DNA of 64,000 bases from SZUA-309 sp050185825 (GTDB lineage: Bacteria > Pseudomonadota > Gammaproteobacteria > Pseudomonadales > Azotimanducaceae), in NCBI GenBank assembly GCA_050185825.1, contig JBFWZA010000014.1:1-64000 (forward strand). The letters are read 5' to 3'. The notes beneath the pieces were generated by a model. The model worked only from the letters and a program-made list of their open reading frames with translations, did not search any database and was not told the DNA's origin. Shown here one piece after another: positions 1 through 14,488 of this stretch. Numbering within the stretch: the first letter of the stretch is position 1; every line of letters begins with the position of its first letter. A program made the translations under genes and the position numbers.

Positions 1-33
1 CGAGTCGATCGGCACTGACACCTGGATGATCCA

Positions 34-172
34 GAAGCGTCCGGGGGCGGGTGGGGGTTGCCGGGTCAGTCAGCGGCCAGGGATGGCCGCTGCCTGAGCG
101 CCCATGGATGGGGGCTGAAGCGAAGCTTCAGCCTAGCGTACCCGGCAACCCCCACCCGCCGCCGGGCGCTTC
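34..172. repeat. Long imperfect inverted repeat with nested hairpins (intergenic element)
   Basis: Two arms of about 32 bases, 34-65 and 141-172, are reverse complements with only about two mismatches. Between them are two further perfect hairpins. One has arms CAGCGGCCA and TGGCCGCTG; the other has arms GGCTGAAGC and GCTTCAGCC. An internal GCCCATGGATGGGGGC segment is also self-complementary. The whole 140-base block could fold into a three- or four-way cruciform. It contains no open reading frame and lies downstream of the hybrid kinase stop. It looks like a REP/MITE-like intergenic repeat, possibly also acting as a transcription terminator or mRNA stabiliser. Without the genome I cannot count copies. 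Confidence 0.75.
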
Positions 173-203
173 GTGAACAAACTGAATGCCAGAGCCGATC
201 GAA

Positions 204-6548
<6,345 letters not shown>

Positions 6549-6667
6549 CTGAACTCCGTGCCCCCTGGTGTGCGACCGTACCAACGAAGAACCGACCAGG
6601 CCGGCGGGTCAAGCTTACTGATAGCCGGCCATCCGGCCCAGCGGTTTGCGCCGGTGGTGCTTCGTCC

Positions 6668-7378
6668 TCAGACCACCTCGGGCGTGAACAGATATCCGGT
6701 GCCGTGGATGGTGGCGATGATCTTGGCGTTGGCCGCCCGCTCGCCGAGCTTCTTGCGGAGCTGACCCACGAGCACGTCGATGTAGCGGTCGTCCGGAAAC
6801 CACTCCCGGTTGCGGATCCGGTTCATGAGCTGGTCGCGGTTCATGACTTCCCCGGCCTGCTCCATGAAGGCCAGCAGGAGCTGGTACTCGCCGGCCGACA
6901 GGGTGGTCTGCTCGCCGTCCGGTGAGGTGAGCTCGCGCTTGTTCAGGTCGAGCTGCCAGCCCTCGAAGGTGCGGATGTGGTTCTTGCGGCGCTGCTTCTG
7001 CTGGATGTGCACGCGTCGGATCAGGTTCCGGGCACGACTCAGCAGCTCACGCGGATCGAAGGGCTTGGTGACGTAGTCGTCGGCACCGGATTCCAGCCCC
7101 AGGATGCGGTCGATCTGTTCCTGCTTGCTGGTCACCAGGATGATGCCCACGTCCGACCCGCTGCGGATTTCCCGCGTCAGGGTCAGGCCGTCCTTGCCCG
7201 GAAGCTTGATGTCGAGCAGCACGAGAATGACGTCGGAGTCGGTGACCAGCGGCAGCACCTCGTCACCGCTGCCGGTGGAGGTGACGCGGAAGCCTTCGTC
7301 TTCGAAGTAGGATACGAGCTGGTCGCGGGTGATGGGCTCGTCCTCGACGACGAGAATGTGGTCCTGCTGTTCTGCCAT
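6668..7378 (-). CDS. OmpR-family response regulator (ArcA/TorR-like)
   Basis: This 236-residue transcription factor has an N-terminal receiver domain (residues about 7-120; acidic pair ED near 13, phospho-acceptor Asp in LLDIKLPG, Lys in YVTKPF). A C-terminal winged-helix DNA-binding domain (about 140-235) carries DVLVGQLRKKL and ends in HGTGYLF. The receiver phrasing (EDEPITRDQL, GIILVTSK, GADDYVTKPF) is closest to the TorR/ArcA branch. It lies 119 bases upstream of the giant hybrid kinase on the same strand, so the kinase HPt domain is the obvious phosphodonor candidate. The leader holds a small palindrome (CAGTA-agc-TACTG, 7402-7414) that could be an autoregulatory site. Targets are not deducible. 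Confidence 0.93.
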   Translation of the reverse strand: MAEQQDHILVVEDEPITRDQLVSYFEDEGFRVTSTGSGDEVLPLVTDSDVILVLLDIKLPGKDGLTLTREIRSGSDVGIILVTSKQEQIDRILGLESGADDYVTKPFDPRELLSRARNLIRRVHIQQKQRRKNHIRTFEGWQLDLNKRELTSPDGEQTTLSAGEYQLLLAFMEQAGEVMNRDQLMNRIRNREWFPDDRYIDVLVGQLRKKLGERAANAKIIATIHGTGYLFTPEVV

Positions 7379-7554
7379 GGTTCCCTGTCCTGTTGGAACG
7401 CCAGTAAGCTACTGATAAAGCAAGATAAGTAACGCACCTTGGGTGGGCTTTTTCAAGGCGGGATTCACGATGCCGGCAGGAGTTGGGGCATGGTTCACGA
7501 TTTGCGAAGGAAATCGATCAAAGGACCTCGATCGCCGGTGACGGCGGCCGGGTC

Positions 7555-7764
7555 GTGAGGATCCCGTTGTCCAGCCTCAGCGAGGCGGCGCTGGCCGGGA
7601 TCATCGAGGCCTTCGTGCTGCGGGAAGGCACGGACTACGGTCACGACGATCACGATCTGGCCGGCAAGTGTGCCGCCGTGCGCCGGCAGCTGGAGTCGGG
7701 AGAGGCGGAGATCGATTTCGATCCGGACACCGAAACCGTGGACATTCGACCCGTGGTAAGGTGA
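7555..7764 (+). CDS. YheU/UPF0270-family small protein
   Basis: This 69-residue protein matches the UPF0270 (YheU) family over its whole length: RIPLSSLS at the start, then the signature FVLREGTDYG, then VRRQLESGEAEIDFD and a C-terminal ETVDIRPV. E. coli YheU is 72 residues, so the GTG at 7555 (VRIPL) gives the right size; a longer frame from 7483 would add residues not found in the family. The ribosome-binding site is poor. It is divergent from the OmpR-type regulator. The biochemical role of the family is unknown to me. Confidence 0.85.
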   Translation: MRIPLSSLSEAALAGIIEAFVLREGTDYGHDDHDLAGKCAAVRRQLESGEAEIDFDPDTETVDIRPVVR

Positions 7765-7812
7765 GCGCCGCCGAAACGGGCAGAAGACCAACCGATTGAA
7801 GAGGAACCCGCC

Positions 7813-8310
7813 GTGAGAGCGACAGATTCCGCACGATGCCTTCGCATCCTGTCCCCCGTGACCGTCCTCGGTCTGCTGCTGGCTGCGCTGCCGGTGCTGG
7901 CGGAGGTCACGCTGACGACCCAGGTTCACCGGCTCGCGGGCGCGGATGCGGGCGCCGCGGGTTCGTCGCTGGAGCCGGTGACCGACGTCCTGCCTGGCGA
8001 TGTGATCCGCTACACCATCGTCTTCAGGAACGATTCGGCTCAGGACGTGGCGGCCGGCTCCGTCGCCATCACCAACCCGCTGCCGGAAGGCACCGTCTAC
8101 GTGGACGGCTCCGCGACCGGTAACTCGACCCGGATCACGTTCTCCGTGGACGGCGACAGCTTCGCCGAACCGGCGATGCTGACGGTCACCGACACCTCGG
8201 GTACCCGCCGCGCCACCGCGGCGGACTACAGGAGCATCCGCTGGTCCTACGGTCCGCGCCTCCCCGCCGGTGCTTCCGGCGAGGTGTCCTTCGACGTCCG
8301 CATTCGCTGA
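7813..8310 (+). CDS. Secreted DUF11-like (Ig-like repeat) protein
   Basis: This 165-residue protein has an N-terminal signal peptide: hydrophobic VTVLGLLLAALPVLA, then a likely cleavage before EVTLTT. One domain with the DUF11 pattern follows, with PGDVIRYTIVFRN, then ITNPLPEGTVYVDGS, and a C-terminal PAGASGEVSFDVRI. DUF11 modules have an Ig-like beta fold and occur in surface or exported proteins. The GTG start at 7813 is preceded by GAGGA. The gene ends 12 bases before a TonB-dependent receptor and is probably co-transcribed with it, so it may help at the cell surface or in ligand capture; that is inference. No catalytic residues are visible. Confidence 0.8.
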   Translation: MRATDSARCLRILSPVTVLGLLLAALPVLAEVTLTTQVHRLAGADAGAAGSSLEPVTDVLPGDVIRYTIVFRNDSAQDVAAGSVAITNPLPEGTVYVDGSATGNSTRITFSVDGDSFAEPAMLTVTDTSGTRRATAADYRSIRWSYGPRLPAGASGEVSFDVRIR

Positions 8311-8322
8311 GGCAGGGCAAGG

Positions 8323-10401
8323 ATGAAAGGACACATCGCGCGGACCATGGGCCTGCTCGTCACCCTGATACCGGCCGTGGCGCTTGCTGCCGCACCTCGG
8401 GACGACTCACAGGCTGACACCGCGGAGGTACCCCTCATCGAGGAGATCGTCGTCAGCGGCGATGCCCGCCTGGCCGACCGGCTCGGCGAGATCGGCAGCT
8501 GGAGCGCGCTCGATGCCGAGGAGATCGACCTCATCGGCGCCACCCATCCATCGGATGTGCTGATGCGCGTGCCTGGGGTCTGGGTCACCCGGAACTCCGG
8601 CCAGGAGCACCTCACCGCCATCCGCTCGGCCGTGCTCACCGGCGCCGGGGCCTGCGGTGAGTTCACCTTTCTCGAGAACGGCATCCCCGTTCGCCCGGCC
8701 GGCTTCTGCAACGTCAACGGGTTGTTCGAGATGAACACGGAGCAGGCCGGCAGCCTCGAGGTGTGGCGCGGCCCGGCCAGCGCCGTGCTCGGAGGCAACG
8801 CGCTGCACGGGGCCATCAATGTGGTGAACCGGGTCCCGGATCGCAACCGGATCGGCATCGAGGGCGGCCCCTACGACTATTACCGCGTCGATGCCGACTT
8901 CAACGTCGAGGGCAACGGGCACAGGCTCGCGGGCACGATCTTCGGCTCGTCCACCAACGGTTATCGGGACTCCACCGGGGTCGACCAGCAGAAGGCGTCG
9001 ATCGTGCACCGCACGACCTTCGGTGGCTTCGACGTGGAGTCGACGTTCAACTACACCGGCCTCGATCAGGAGACGGGTGCCTACGTGGAGGGCTTCGAGT
9101 CCTACAAGGACGATGAGCTGCGCAGGACGAACCCGTCCCCGGAGTCGTATCGCAACGCGAAGTCCTACCGCTTCGCCTCCCGCTGGTCGAAGGACGGCTG
9201 GTACGTGGTGCCCTACCTGCGTTACTCACGCATGGATTTCCTCCAGCACTTCCTGCCCGGAGAGCCCCGTGAGCGCAACGATCAGACCAGCGGCGGCGTC
9301 GTGCTCGGCTGGGACGTGGTGGACCGGGAGTCGGTCTTCATGACAGCGGGCGCCAACGTCGAATACATGGACGGTCACCTCGATCAGTGGCAGGCCGAGC
9401 CGCTGACGGATTCCTCGGCGTTCAACAATGCGGTCCGGCCGCAGGGCTGGCAGTACGACTACGACGTTTCCAGCATCCTGGTGGCCGGCTACTACGATCT
9501 GTCCTGGGAGTTTCAGCAGGGCACGCGGCTCGTGCACAGCCTCCGGCTCGAGTATCTGGGCTACGACTACGACAACCTGATGGCCGACGGCAACACCCGT
9601 GACGACGGCACCACCTGCGGCTTCGGCGGCTGCCTCTACAACCGGCCGTCCGACCGCTCCGACAACTTCACCAATCTGGCCGGACGCCTCGGGGTGGAAC
9701 GGGACCTCGGCGAGGGGGTCGGCTACCTGACGCTCGGCTCCGGCTTCCGGCCGCCCCAGGCGACCGAGCTCTACCGCCTGCAGCGCTTCCAGGACGTGGC
9801 CGATCTGGACAGCGAAGAACTGGTCTCGGTGGAGATCGGCTACCGGGGCACGTTCTGGAACGCGGCGGCCTACGCGGAGAAGCTCGACAACTACATCTTC
9901 CGGGACGCGCGCGGTTTCAACATCGACGACGGCAAGACCAAGGCGTGGGGCATCGAGGCGGAAGCCTTCCGCACGTTCGGCAGCCACACCTTCTCCCTCT
10001 CCGGCACGTATGCGGAGCACAAGTACGACTTCGACTCCGACCTGGCCGGCGGCGAGGTGATCGAGAAAGGCAACTGGGAAGACACGGCGCCGAAGTGGAT
10101 GGCCAACGGCCGCTGGCTGTGGGCGCCCTCGGATCGCTTCAACTCGGAGCTCGAGCTCGTCTACGTGGGCGAGCACTACGTCGATGCGGGCAACACGGCG
10201 GAGTACGACGGCCACCTGGTGGCCAACCTGCGCGGCCGGTTCGCCATGAGCGACACCCTGTCCCTGCATGCCCGGGTCATCAACCTGGCGGACACCCAGT
10301 ACGCCGACCGGGCGGACTTCACCTACTTCTCCGCGGACGGCTACCGGTACTTTCCCTCCATGCCCAGGCAGTTCTATCTTGGCGCGACCGTCAGCTTCTG
10401 A
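8323..10401 (+). CDS. TonB-dependent outer-membrane receptor
   Basis: This 692-residue protein has a signal peptide ending near ALAAA, a TonB-box-like EEIVVSG at about 42-48, a plug domain (PSDVLMRVPGVWV, then RGPASAVLGGNALHGAINVVNR) and a C-terminal beta-barrel. It ends in GATVSF with the terminal Phe typical of outer-membrane proteins. The plug contains two cysteines about 26 residues apart (GACGEF and GFCNVN) that could form a disulfide, and the barrel has a second pair (TTCGFGGCLY). The ligand cannot be read from the sequence. It sits just after the secreted DUF11-like gene, and the next gene, ppnN, starts inside its 3' end. Confidence 0.93.
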   Translation: MKGHIARTMGLLVTLIPAVALAAAPRDDSQADTAEVPLIEEIVVSGDARLADRLGEIGSWSALDAEEIDLIGATHPSDVLMRVPGVWVTRNSGQEHLTAIRSAVLTGAGACGEFTFLENGIPVRPAGFCNVNGLFEMNTEQAGSLEVWRGPASAVLGGNALHGAINVVNRVPDRNRIGIEGGPYDYYRVDADFNVEGNGHRLAGTIFGSSTNGYRDSTGVDQQKASIVHRTTFGGFDVESTFNYTGLDQETGAYVEGFESYKDDELRRTNPSPESYRNAKSYRFASRWSKDGWYVVPYLRYSRMDFLQHFLPGEPRERNDQTSGGVVLGWDVVDRESVFMTAGANVEYMDGHLDQWQAEPLTDSSAFNNAVRPQGWQYDYDVSSILVAGYYDLSWEFQQGTRLVHSLRLEYLGYDYDNLMADGNTRDDGTTCGFGGCLYNRPSDRSDNFTNLAGRLGVERDLGEGVGYLTLGSGFRPPQATELYRLQRFQDVADLDSEELVSVEIGYRGTFWNAAAYAEKLDNYIFRDARGFNIDDGKTKAWGIEAEAFRTFGSHTFSLSGTYAEHKYDFDSDLAGGEVIEKGNWEDTAPKWMANGRWLWAPSDRFNSELELVYVGEHYVDAGNTAEYDGHLVANLRGRFAMSDTLSLHARVINLADTQYADRADFTYFSADGYRYFPSMPRQFYLGATVSF

Positions 10402-11770
10402 GCACAAGGTCGACGTCACCGTCGGCCCCAAGGGTTCGCTGGAGCTGCTGTCCCAGCGCGAGATCGACATCCTCACGGACTCCGCCGGACGCAAGGACCT
10501 GTACACGCTGTTCCGGAACTGCGCGCTGGCGGTGCTCAACACCGGCAGCGAGTCCGACGATGCGGCCGCCATCTTCGAGGCCTACGCGGACTTCTCGGTG
10601 ACCATCGGCAAGCGCACCCGGGGACTCAAGCTGATGATCCGGAACGCGCCCGCCAGCGCCATGGTAGACGGCCGCATGGTCGAGGGCGTGCGTCAGCACC
10701 TGTTCGCCGTGCTGCGTGACATCGTCTTCATCGGCACCGACATCTCCAACAGCGAGCTTTTCGACCTCGCCTCCTCCCAGGGCATCACCGATGCGGTCTT
10801 CCACATCCTGAAGAATGCCCAGGTGCTGGATCCCAATCTGCCGCCGCGCACCGTGGTCTGCTGGGGCGGCCACTCCATCTCCCGGGAGGAGTACGACTAC
10901 ACCAAGGAGGTGGGCTACCACCTGGGCCTCCGGGGTCTGGACGTCTGCACCGGCTGCGGGCCCGGCGCCATGAAGGGACCGATGAAGGGCGCAGCCGTAG
11001 GTCACGCGAAGCAGCGGATCCGGAGCGGTCGTTACCTCGGCTTCTCCGAGCCGGGCATCATCGCCGCCGAGCCGCCGAATCCCATGGTCAGCCATCTGGT
11101 GGTGCTGCCGGACATCGAGAAACGCCTGGAAGCCTTCGTGCGCGTAGGTCACGGCATCCTGGTCTTTCCGGGCGGGGTGGGCACGGCAGAGGAGATTCTC
11201 TATCTGCTCGGCATCCTGCTCGAGCCGGCCAACCGGCACATCACCCTGCCGGTGGTGTTCACCGGCCCGGTGAGCGCCCGGCACTACTTCGAGGACCTGG
11301 ATGCGTTTCTCAGGCTCACCTTCGGCGACAGCATCGCCGAGCGCTACCGGATCATCATCGGTGACGCCGCAGAGGTGGGCCAGGTGATGGGACGTGCCAT
11401 CCGTGACGTGCGTCGCCAGCGCCGGCGGGACGGCGACGCTTACTACTACAACTGGCTGCTCAGCGTGCCGGTGGCACATCAGGTGCCCTTCGAGGTCAAC
11501 CACGCCACCGTCTCGGCGCTCACCCTGTCCCGGGATCTTCCGGCCCACGAGCTGGCGGTGAACCTGCGACGCGCCTTCTCCGCCATCGTCACGGGTAACG
11601 TCAAGGATCAGGGCATCCGCATGATCCGCAGAAACGGCCCCTTCGAGCTGCATGCGGACGCCTCGCTGATTGCGGCGCTGGATCAGCTGCTCAAGCAGTT
11701 CGTCGCCCAGGGGCGCATGAAGCTTTCAGGCACGTACGATCCCTGCTTCGTCGTGCGACCGGCCGGTTGA
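10379..11770 (+). CDS. ppnN: Pyrimidine/purine nucleotide 5'-monophosphate nucleosidase PpnN
   Basis: PpnN (YgdH) hydrolyses nucleoside monophosphates to base plus ribose 5-phosphate in nucleotide salvage; in E. coli it is activated by (p)ppGpp. Similarity to E. coli PpnN is evident along the full length: LYTLFRNCALAVLN at the N terminus, VVCWGGHSIS, CTGCGPGAMKGPMKGAAVGHA, IAAEPPNPMV, DIEKRLEAFVR, the LOG-type motif PGGVGTAEE, and RRAFSAIVTGNVK near the end. The only in-frame start that gives a family-like length (463 against 454 residues) is TTG at 10379, which overlaps the TonB receptor by 23 bases. An ATG at 10268 would add an implausible tail. The gene ends 4 bases before ccmA. Confidence 0.92.
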   Translation: MARPSASEHKVDVTVGPKGSLELLSQREIDILTDSAGRKDLYTLFRNCALAVLNTGSESDDAAAIFEAYADFSVTIGKRTRGLKLMIRNAPASAMVDGRMVEGVRQHLFAVLRDIVFIGTDISNSELFDLASSQGITDAVFHILKNAQVLDPNLPPRTVVCWGGHSISREEYDYTKEVGYHLGLRGLDVCTGCGPGAMKGPMKGAAVGHAKQRIRSGRYLGFSEPGIIAAEPPNPMVSHLVVLPDIEKRLEAFVRVGHGILVFPGGVGTAEEILYLLGILLEPANRHITLPVVFTGPVSARHYFEDLDAFLRLTFGDSIAERYRIIIGDAAEVGQVMGRAIRDVRRQRRRDGDAYYYNWLLSVPVAHQVPFEVNHATVSALTLSRDLPAHELAVNLRRAFSAIVTGNVKDQGIRMIRRNGPFELHADASLIAALDQLLKQFVAQGRMKLSGTYDPCFVVRPAG

Positions 11771-11774
11771 CAAG

Positions 11775-12371
11775 GTGGCCGACGCGCTCCTGACCGTGAG
11801 GGGGCTCGGCTGCGTCCGTGATGGCCGGACCCTCTTCCGTGCCCTGGACCTCAGCGTCGGCGAGGGCGAGTGCGTGGCGCTGCTCGGACCGAACGGCAGC
11901 GGCAAGTCGACGTTGCTGCGGGCGGTTGCGGGGCTGTTCGTCGATGTCGAAGGCGAGATCGAGGTGTCCGAGCTTGCCTATCTCGGGCACCGTCCCGGCG
12001 TCTCGCTGTCGCTCTCGCCGCTCGAGAATCTGCGCTGGTACGCGGGCCTGGAGCCGACGGGCCCGGGCGTCGAGCCCGCGGCCCTGATCTCCCTGCTCGA
12101 GCGGGTCGGCCTCGCCGGTTACGAGGACGTCCGCTGCCAGCACCTGTCCGCCGGCCAGCAGCGCCGGGTGGCACTCAGCCGTCTCATGCTCGACCGCGCC
12201 CGCCTGTGGCTGCTCGACGAGCCGTTCACGGCGCTGGACACCGATGGTCAGGCGCTGGTCCGCTCCCTGCTGGTGAGTCACGCGGCATCTGGCGGTGCCG
12301 CCGTCTGCGCGACGCATCAGGATCTGGGGGTGCCGGGAACACGCGAGCTGCATCTGGGCGGCGCCACGTGA
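11775..12371 (+). CDS. ccmA: Haem exporter ATP-binding subunit CcmA
   Basis: CcmA is the ATPase of the CcmABCD complex that releases holo-CcmE during System I cytochrome c maturation, on the cytoplasmic face of the inner membrane. The 198-residue protein has Walker A GPNGSGKST near residue 37, the ABC signature LSAGQQRR, Walker B ARLWLLDEP and the switch His in CATHQD. The GTG start at 11775 matches the family N terminus (GLGCVRDGRTLF). It is the first gene of a nine-gene ccm cluster and overlaps ccmB through GTGA. Confidence 0.96.
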   Translation: MADALLTVRGLGCVRDGRTLFRALDLSVGEGECVALLGPNGSGKSTLLRAVAGLFVDVEGEIEVSELAYLGHRPGVSLSLSPLENLRWYAGLEPTGPGVEPAALISLLERVGLAGYEDVRCQHLSAGQQRRVALSRLMLDRARLWLLDEPFTALDTDGQALVRSLLVSHAASGGAAVCATHQDLGVPGTRELHLGGAT

Positions 12372-13036
12372 GCCTGTTCAGGGCACAGCTGCGCCGGGAG
12401 TGGCTGCTGCTGGTTCAGTCGAGCGAAGAGGTGCTGAACCCGCTGGTGTTCCTGTTCCTGGCCATCACCCTGTTCGCGCTGGCCACCGGCGGCGGTCCGG
12501 ACACCCTCCGTGCCATCGCCCCTGCTGTGATCTGGGTGCTGGTGCTGCTGGCCAACCTGCTCTCCCTGGAGGGGCTGTTTCGCCGGGACTACGAGGACGG
12601 GACGCTGGAGCAGCTGCTGCTCAAGGCGGAGCCGGCTTTTCTGGCGCTTCTGGCAAAGATTCTTGTCCATTGGGTCTTCAGCGGCCTGGCCATGACGGTA
12701 CTCGCGGCGCTGGCCGCCCTGATCCTGTACCTGCCTGGGACGGCGCTCGGGATGCTGCTGCTGTCGCTGATCGCCGGCACGCCGGCGCTGTCCCTGATCG
12801 GCGCGGTGGGCGCCGCGCTGACGGTGGGATTGAAGCGGGGCGGGGTGCTGCTCGCCCTGCTGGTGCTGCCTTTATACGTGCCGGTGCTGATCTTCGGCGC
12901 CGGGGCGGTGCTCGAGCACATGGCGGGGATTGAGACCCGGGCGCAGATTTATTGGCTCGGGGTGATTAGTATGGCGTCCCTGACCCTGGCTCCCTTCGCT
13001 GTCCAGGCGGCGCTCCGGGTCAGCCTCGAGCAGTAA
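12368..13036 (+). CDS. ccmB: Haem exporter membrane subunit CcmB
   Basis: This 222-residue inner-membrane protein, the ABC permease partner of CcmA, has about six hydrophobic segments, including PLVFLFLAITLFALAT and the run through GMLLLSLIAGTPALSLIG. The family motif FRRDYEDGTLEQLLL lies between the second and third. The GTG start at 12368 overlaps the ccmA stop and gives the same length as E. coli CcmB (220). The MSLFRAQLRREWLLL amphipathic start is typical of the family. Confidence 0.95.
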   Translation: MSLFRAQLRREWLLLVQSSEEVLNPLVFLFLAITLFALATGGGPDTLRAIAPAVIWVLVLLANLLSLEGLFRRDYEDGTLEQLLLKAEPAFLALLAKILVHWVFSGLAMTVLAALAALILYLPGTALGMLLLSLIAGTPALSLIGAVGAALTVGLKRGGVLLALLVLPLYVPVLIFGAGAVLEHMAGIETRAQIYWLGVISMASLTLAPFAVQAALRVSLEQ

Positions 13037-13047
13037 CGGAAGCGCAC

Positions 13048-13809
13048 ATGTCCCTCACTCAGACGCTCAAGGCCTGGTGGCACAAGCTCGGCTCGCCACG
13101 CTGGTTCTACGAGATCAGCGGTCCGTGGCAGCGGCTGTTCAGCGTGCTCGCCCTCGTTCTGCTGGTGACCGGCACGGTCTGGGGCCTGGTCTTCGCGCCT
13201 GCGGACTATCAGCAGGGCAACAGCTTCCGGATCATGTACGTGCACGTGCCCACGGCCATCGTCGCCCAGTCCGTGTACATGCTCATGGGCGCGGCCGGGC
13301 TGGTGCTGCTCGTCTGGCGCATGAAGCTGGCGGACATGGTGCTGGCCGCGGCGGTGCCGTTCGGCATGTCCATGACGGCCTGCGCGCTCTTTACCGGCGC
13401 GGTGTGGGGCAAGCCGACCTGGGGGGCGTGGTGGGTGTGGGATGCCCGGACCACCTCCATGCTCGTGCTGCTGTTTCTCTATTTCGGGCTGTATGCCCTG
13501 CGTCAGGCCATTCCCCGGGAAGAGACCGCGGGGCGCGCCTGCGCGGTGCTGGCCCTGGTGGGGACCGTGAACATCCCGATCATCAAGTATTCGGTGGACT
13601 GGTGGCTCACCCTGCACCAGCCGGCGAGCTTCAGGCTCACCGAGGCGCCGAGCATGCCACCGGAGATGTGGCTGCCGCTGCTGATCAACGTGCTGGGCAT
13701 ATACTGCCTGTTCGCCACCAACCTGATCGGCCGGTTAAAGCTGACCATTCTGGATCGGGAGCGTAACACCCAGTGGGTGCGCTCGCTGGTGCGGGAGGCC
13801 TCCGCGTGA
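13048..13809 (+). CDS. ccmC: Haem-handling protein CcmC
   Basis: CcmC attaches haem to CcmE on the periplasmic side of the inner membrane. The 253-residue protein has six membrane segments and the tryptophan-rich motif WGAWWVWDARTTS (residues about 129-141). Periplasmic histidines sit in MYVHVPTA and TLHQPASF, as expected for haem ligation. It starts at ATG 13048, 11 bases after ccmB, and its stop overlaps the GTG of ccmD. Confidence 0.97.
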   Translation: MSLTQTLKAWWHKLGSPRWFYEISGPWQRLFSVLALVLLVTGTVWGLVFAPADYQQGNSFRIMYVHVPTAIVAQSVYMLMGAAGLVLLVWRMKLADMVLAAAVPFGMSMTACALFTGAVWGKPTWGAWWVWDARTTSMLVLLFLYFGLYALRQAIPREETAGRACAVLALVGTVNIPIIKYSVDWWLTLHQPASFRLTEAPSMPPEMWLPLLINVLGIYCLFATNLIGRLKLTILDRERNTQWVRSLVREASA

Positions 13810-14033
13810 GCTTCCAGACGCTCGGCGATTTTCTCGCCATGGGCGGGCACGGGCTCTACGTCTGGCTGGCCTACGGGACCACCATCGCGGTGGTGATCGC
13901 CAACGTGCTGTCGGTCCGGTTTGCCCGCCGGCGCTACTTCCGGCAGGCTCGCGCGCTCGAGCGGCGGCTCGCCGGGGGAACCGGTGGCGCTCCGGGCAAT
14001 CAAACAGGCTCACGGATGGAAGAAGTGCAGTGA
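13806..14033 (+). CDS. ccmD: Haem exporter protein CcmD
   Basis: This 75-residue protein has one transmembrane helix (YVWLAYGTTIAVVIANVLSV) followed by an Arg-rich cytoplasmic tail (RFARRRYFRQ). That is the standard CcmD layout; CcmD ties CcmE release to the CcmABC complex. The GTG start at 13806 overlaps the ccmC stop codon, and the end overlaps ccmE by four bases. The start is chosen from this coupling and from the family motif FLAMGGHGLYVW immediately after it. Confidence 0.93.
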   Translation: MSFQTLGDFLAMGGHGLYVWLAYGTTIAVVIANVLSVRFARRRYFRQARALERRLAGGTGGAPGNQTGSRMEEVQ

Positions 14034-14488
14034 ATCCGAAACGTCGTACCCGGCTCGTGGCCGTGCTGTTTCTGGTGGCGGGCGTGGGCATCTCGGTGTC
14101 CCTCGTGCTGCTCGCGCTGAACGAGAACATCAACATGTTCTATCCGCCCGAGGCGGTGGTGTCCGGTGAGGCGCCGCTGGGTGCGCAGATCCGCGCCGGC
14201 GGCATGGTGGCGGACGGCAGCGTGGTGCGGGATCCGGACGGGCTCGATGTCACCTTCGTGCTGACCGACTACGAAGGGTCCGAGTTCCAGGTGCGTTACA
14301 GCGGTATCCTGCCGGATCTGTTCCGCGAGGGGCAGGGCGTGATCGTCCAGGGCGAGCTCACCGGGGCGGGTCAGTTCCGCGCGTCCCAGGTGCTCGCCAA
14401 GCACGACGAGAACTACATGCCGCCGGAGCTCGCGGACCTCTCGCCGGGACACCAGAAGAAGCCGAACCCGATCGCCGATGGTCGTTGA
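14030..14488 (+). CDS. ccmE: Periplasmic haem chaperone CcmE
   Basis: CcmE binds haem covalently and hands it to CcmF/CcmH. The 152-residue protein has an N-terminal membrane anchor (LVAVLFLVAGVGISVSLVLLAL), an OB-fold beta domain and the haem-binding motif VLAKHDENYMPPE, whose His is the covalent ligand and whose Tyr is the conserved axial residue. The GTG start at 14030 overlaps ccmD, and the 3' end overlaps ccmF by 11 bases. Confidence 0.96.
   Translation: MNPKRRTRLVAVLFLVAGVGISVSLVLLALNENINMFYPPEAVVSGEAPLGAQIRAGGMVADGSVVRDPDGLDVTFVLTDYEGSEFQVRYSGILPDLFREGQGVIVQGELTGAGQFRASQVLAKHDENYMPPELADLSPGHQKKPNPIADGR

Noticed and set aside
7402..7414. CAGTA-agc-TACTG palindrome as an ArcA/TorR site
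   Set aside because: It is only 5 bp per arm and does not match the direct-repeat sites known for those regulators; it is mentioned only in the gene entry.
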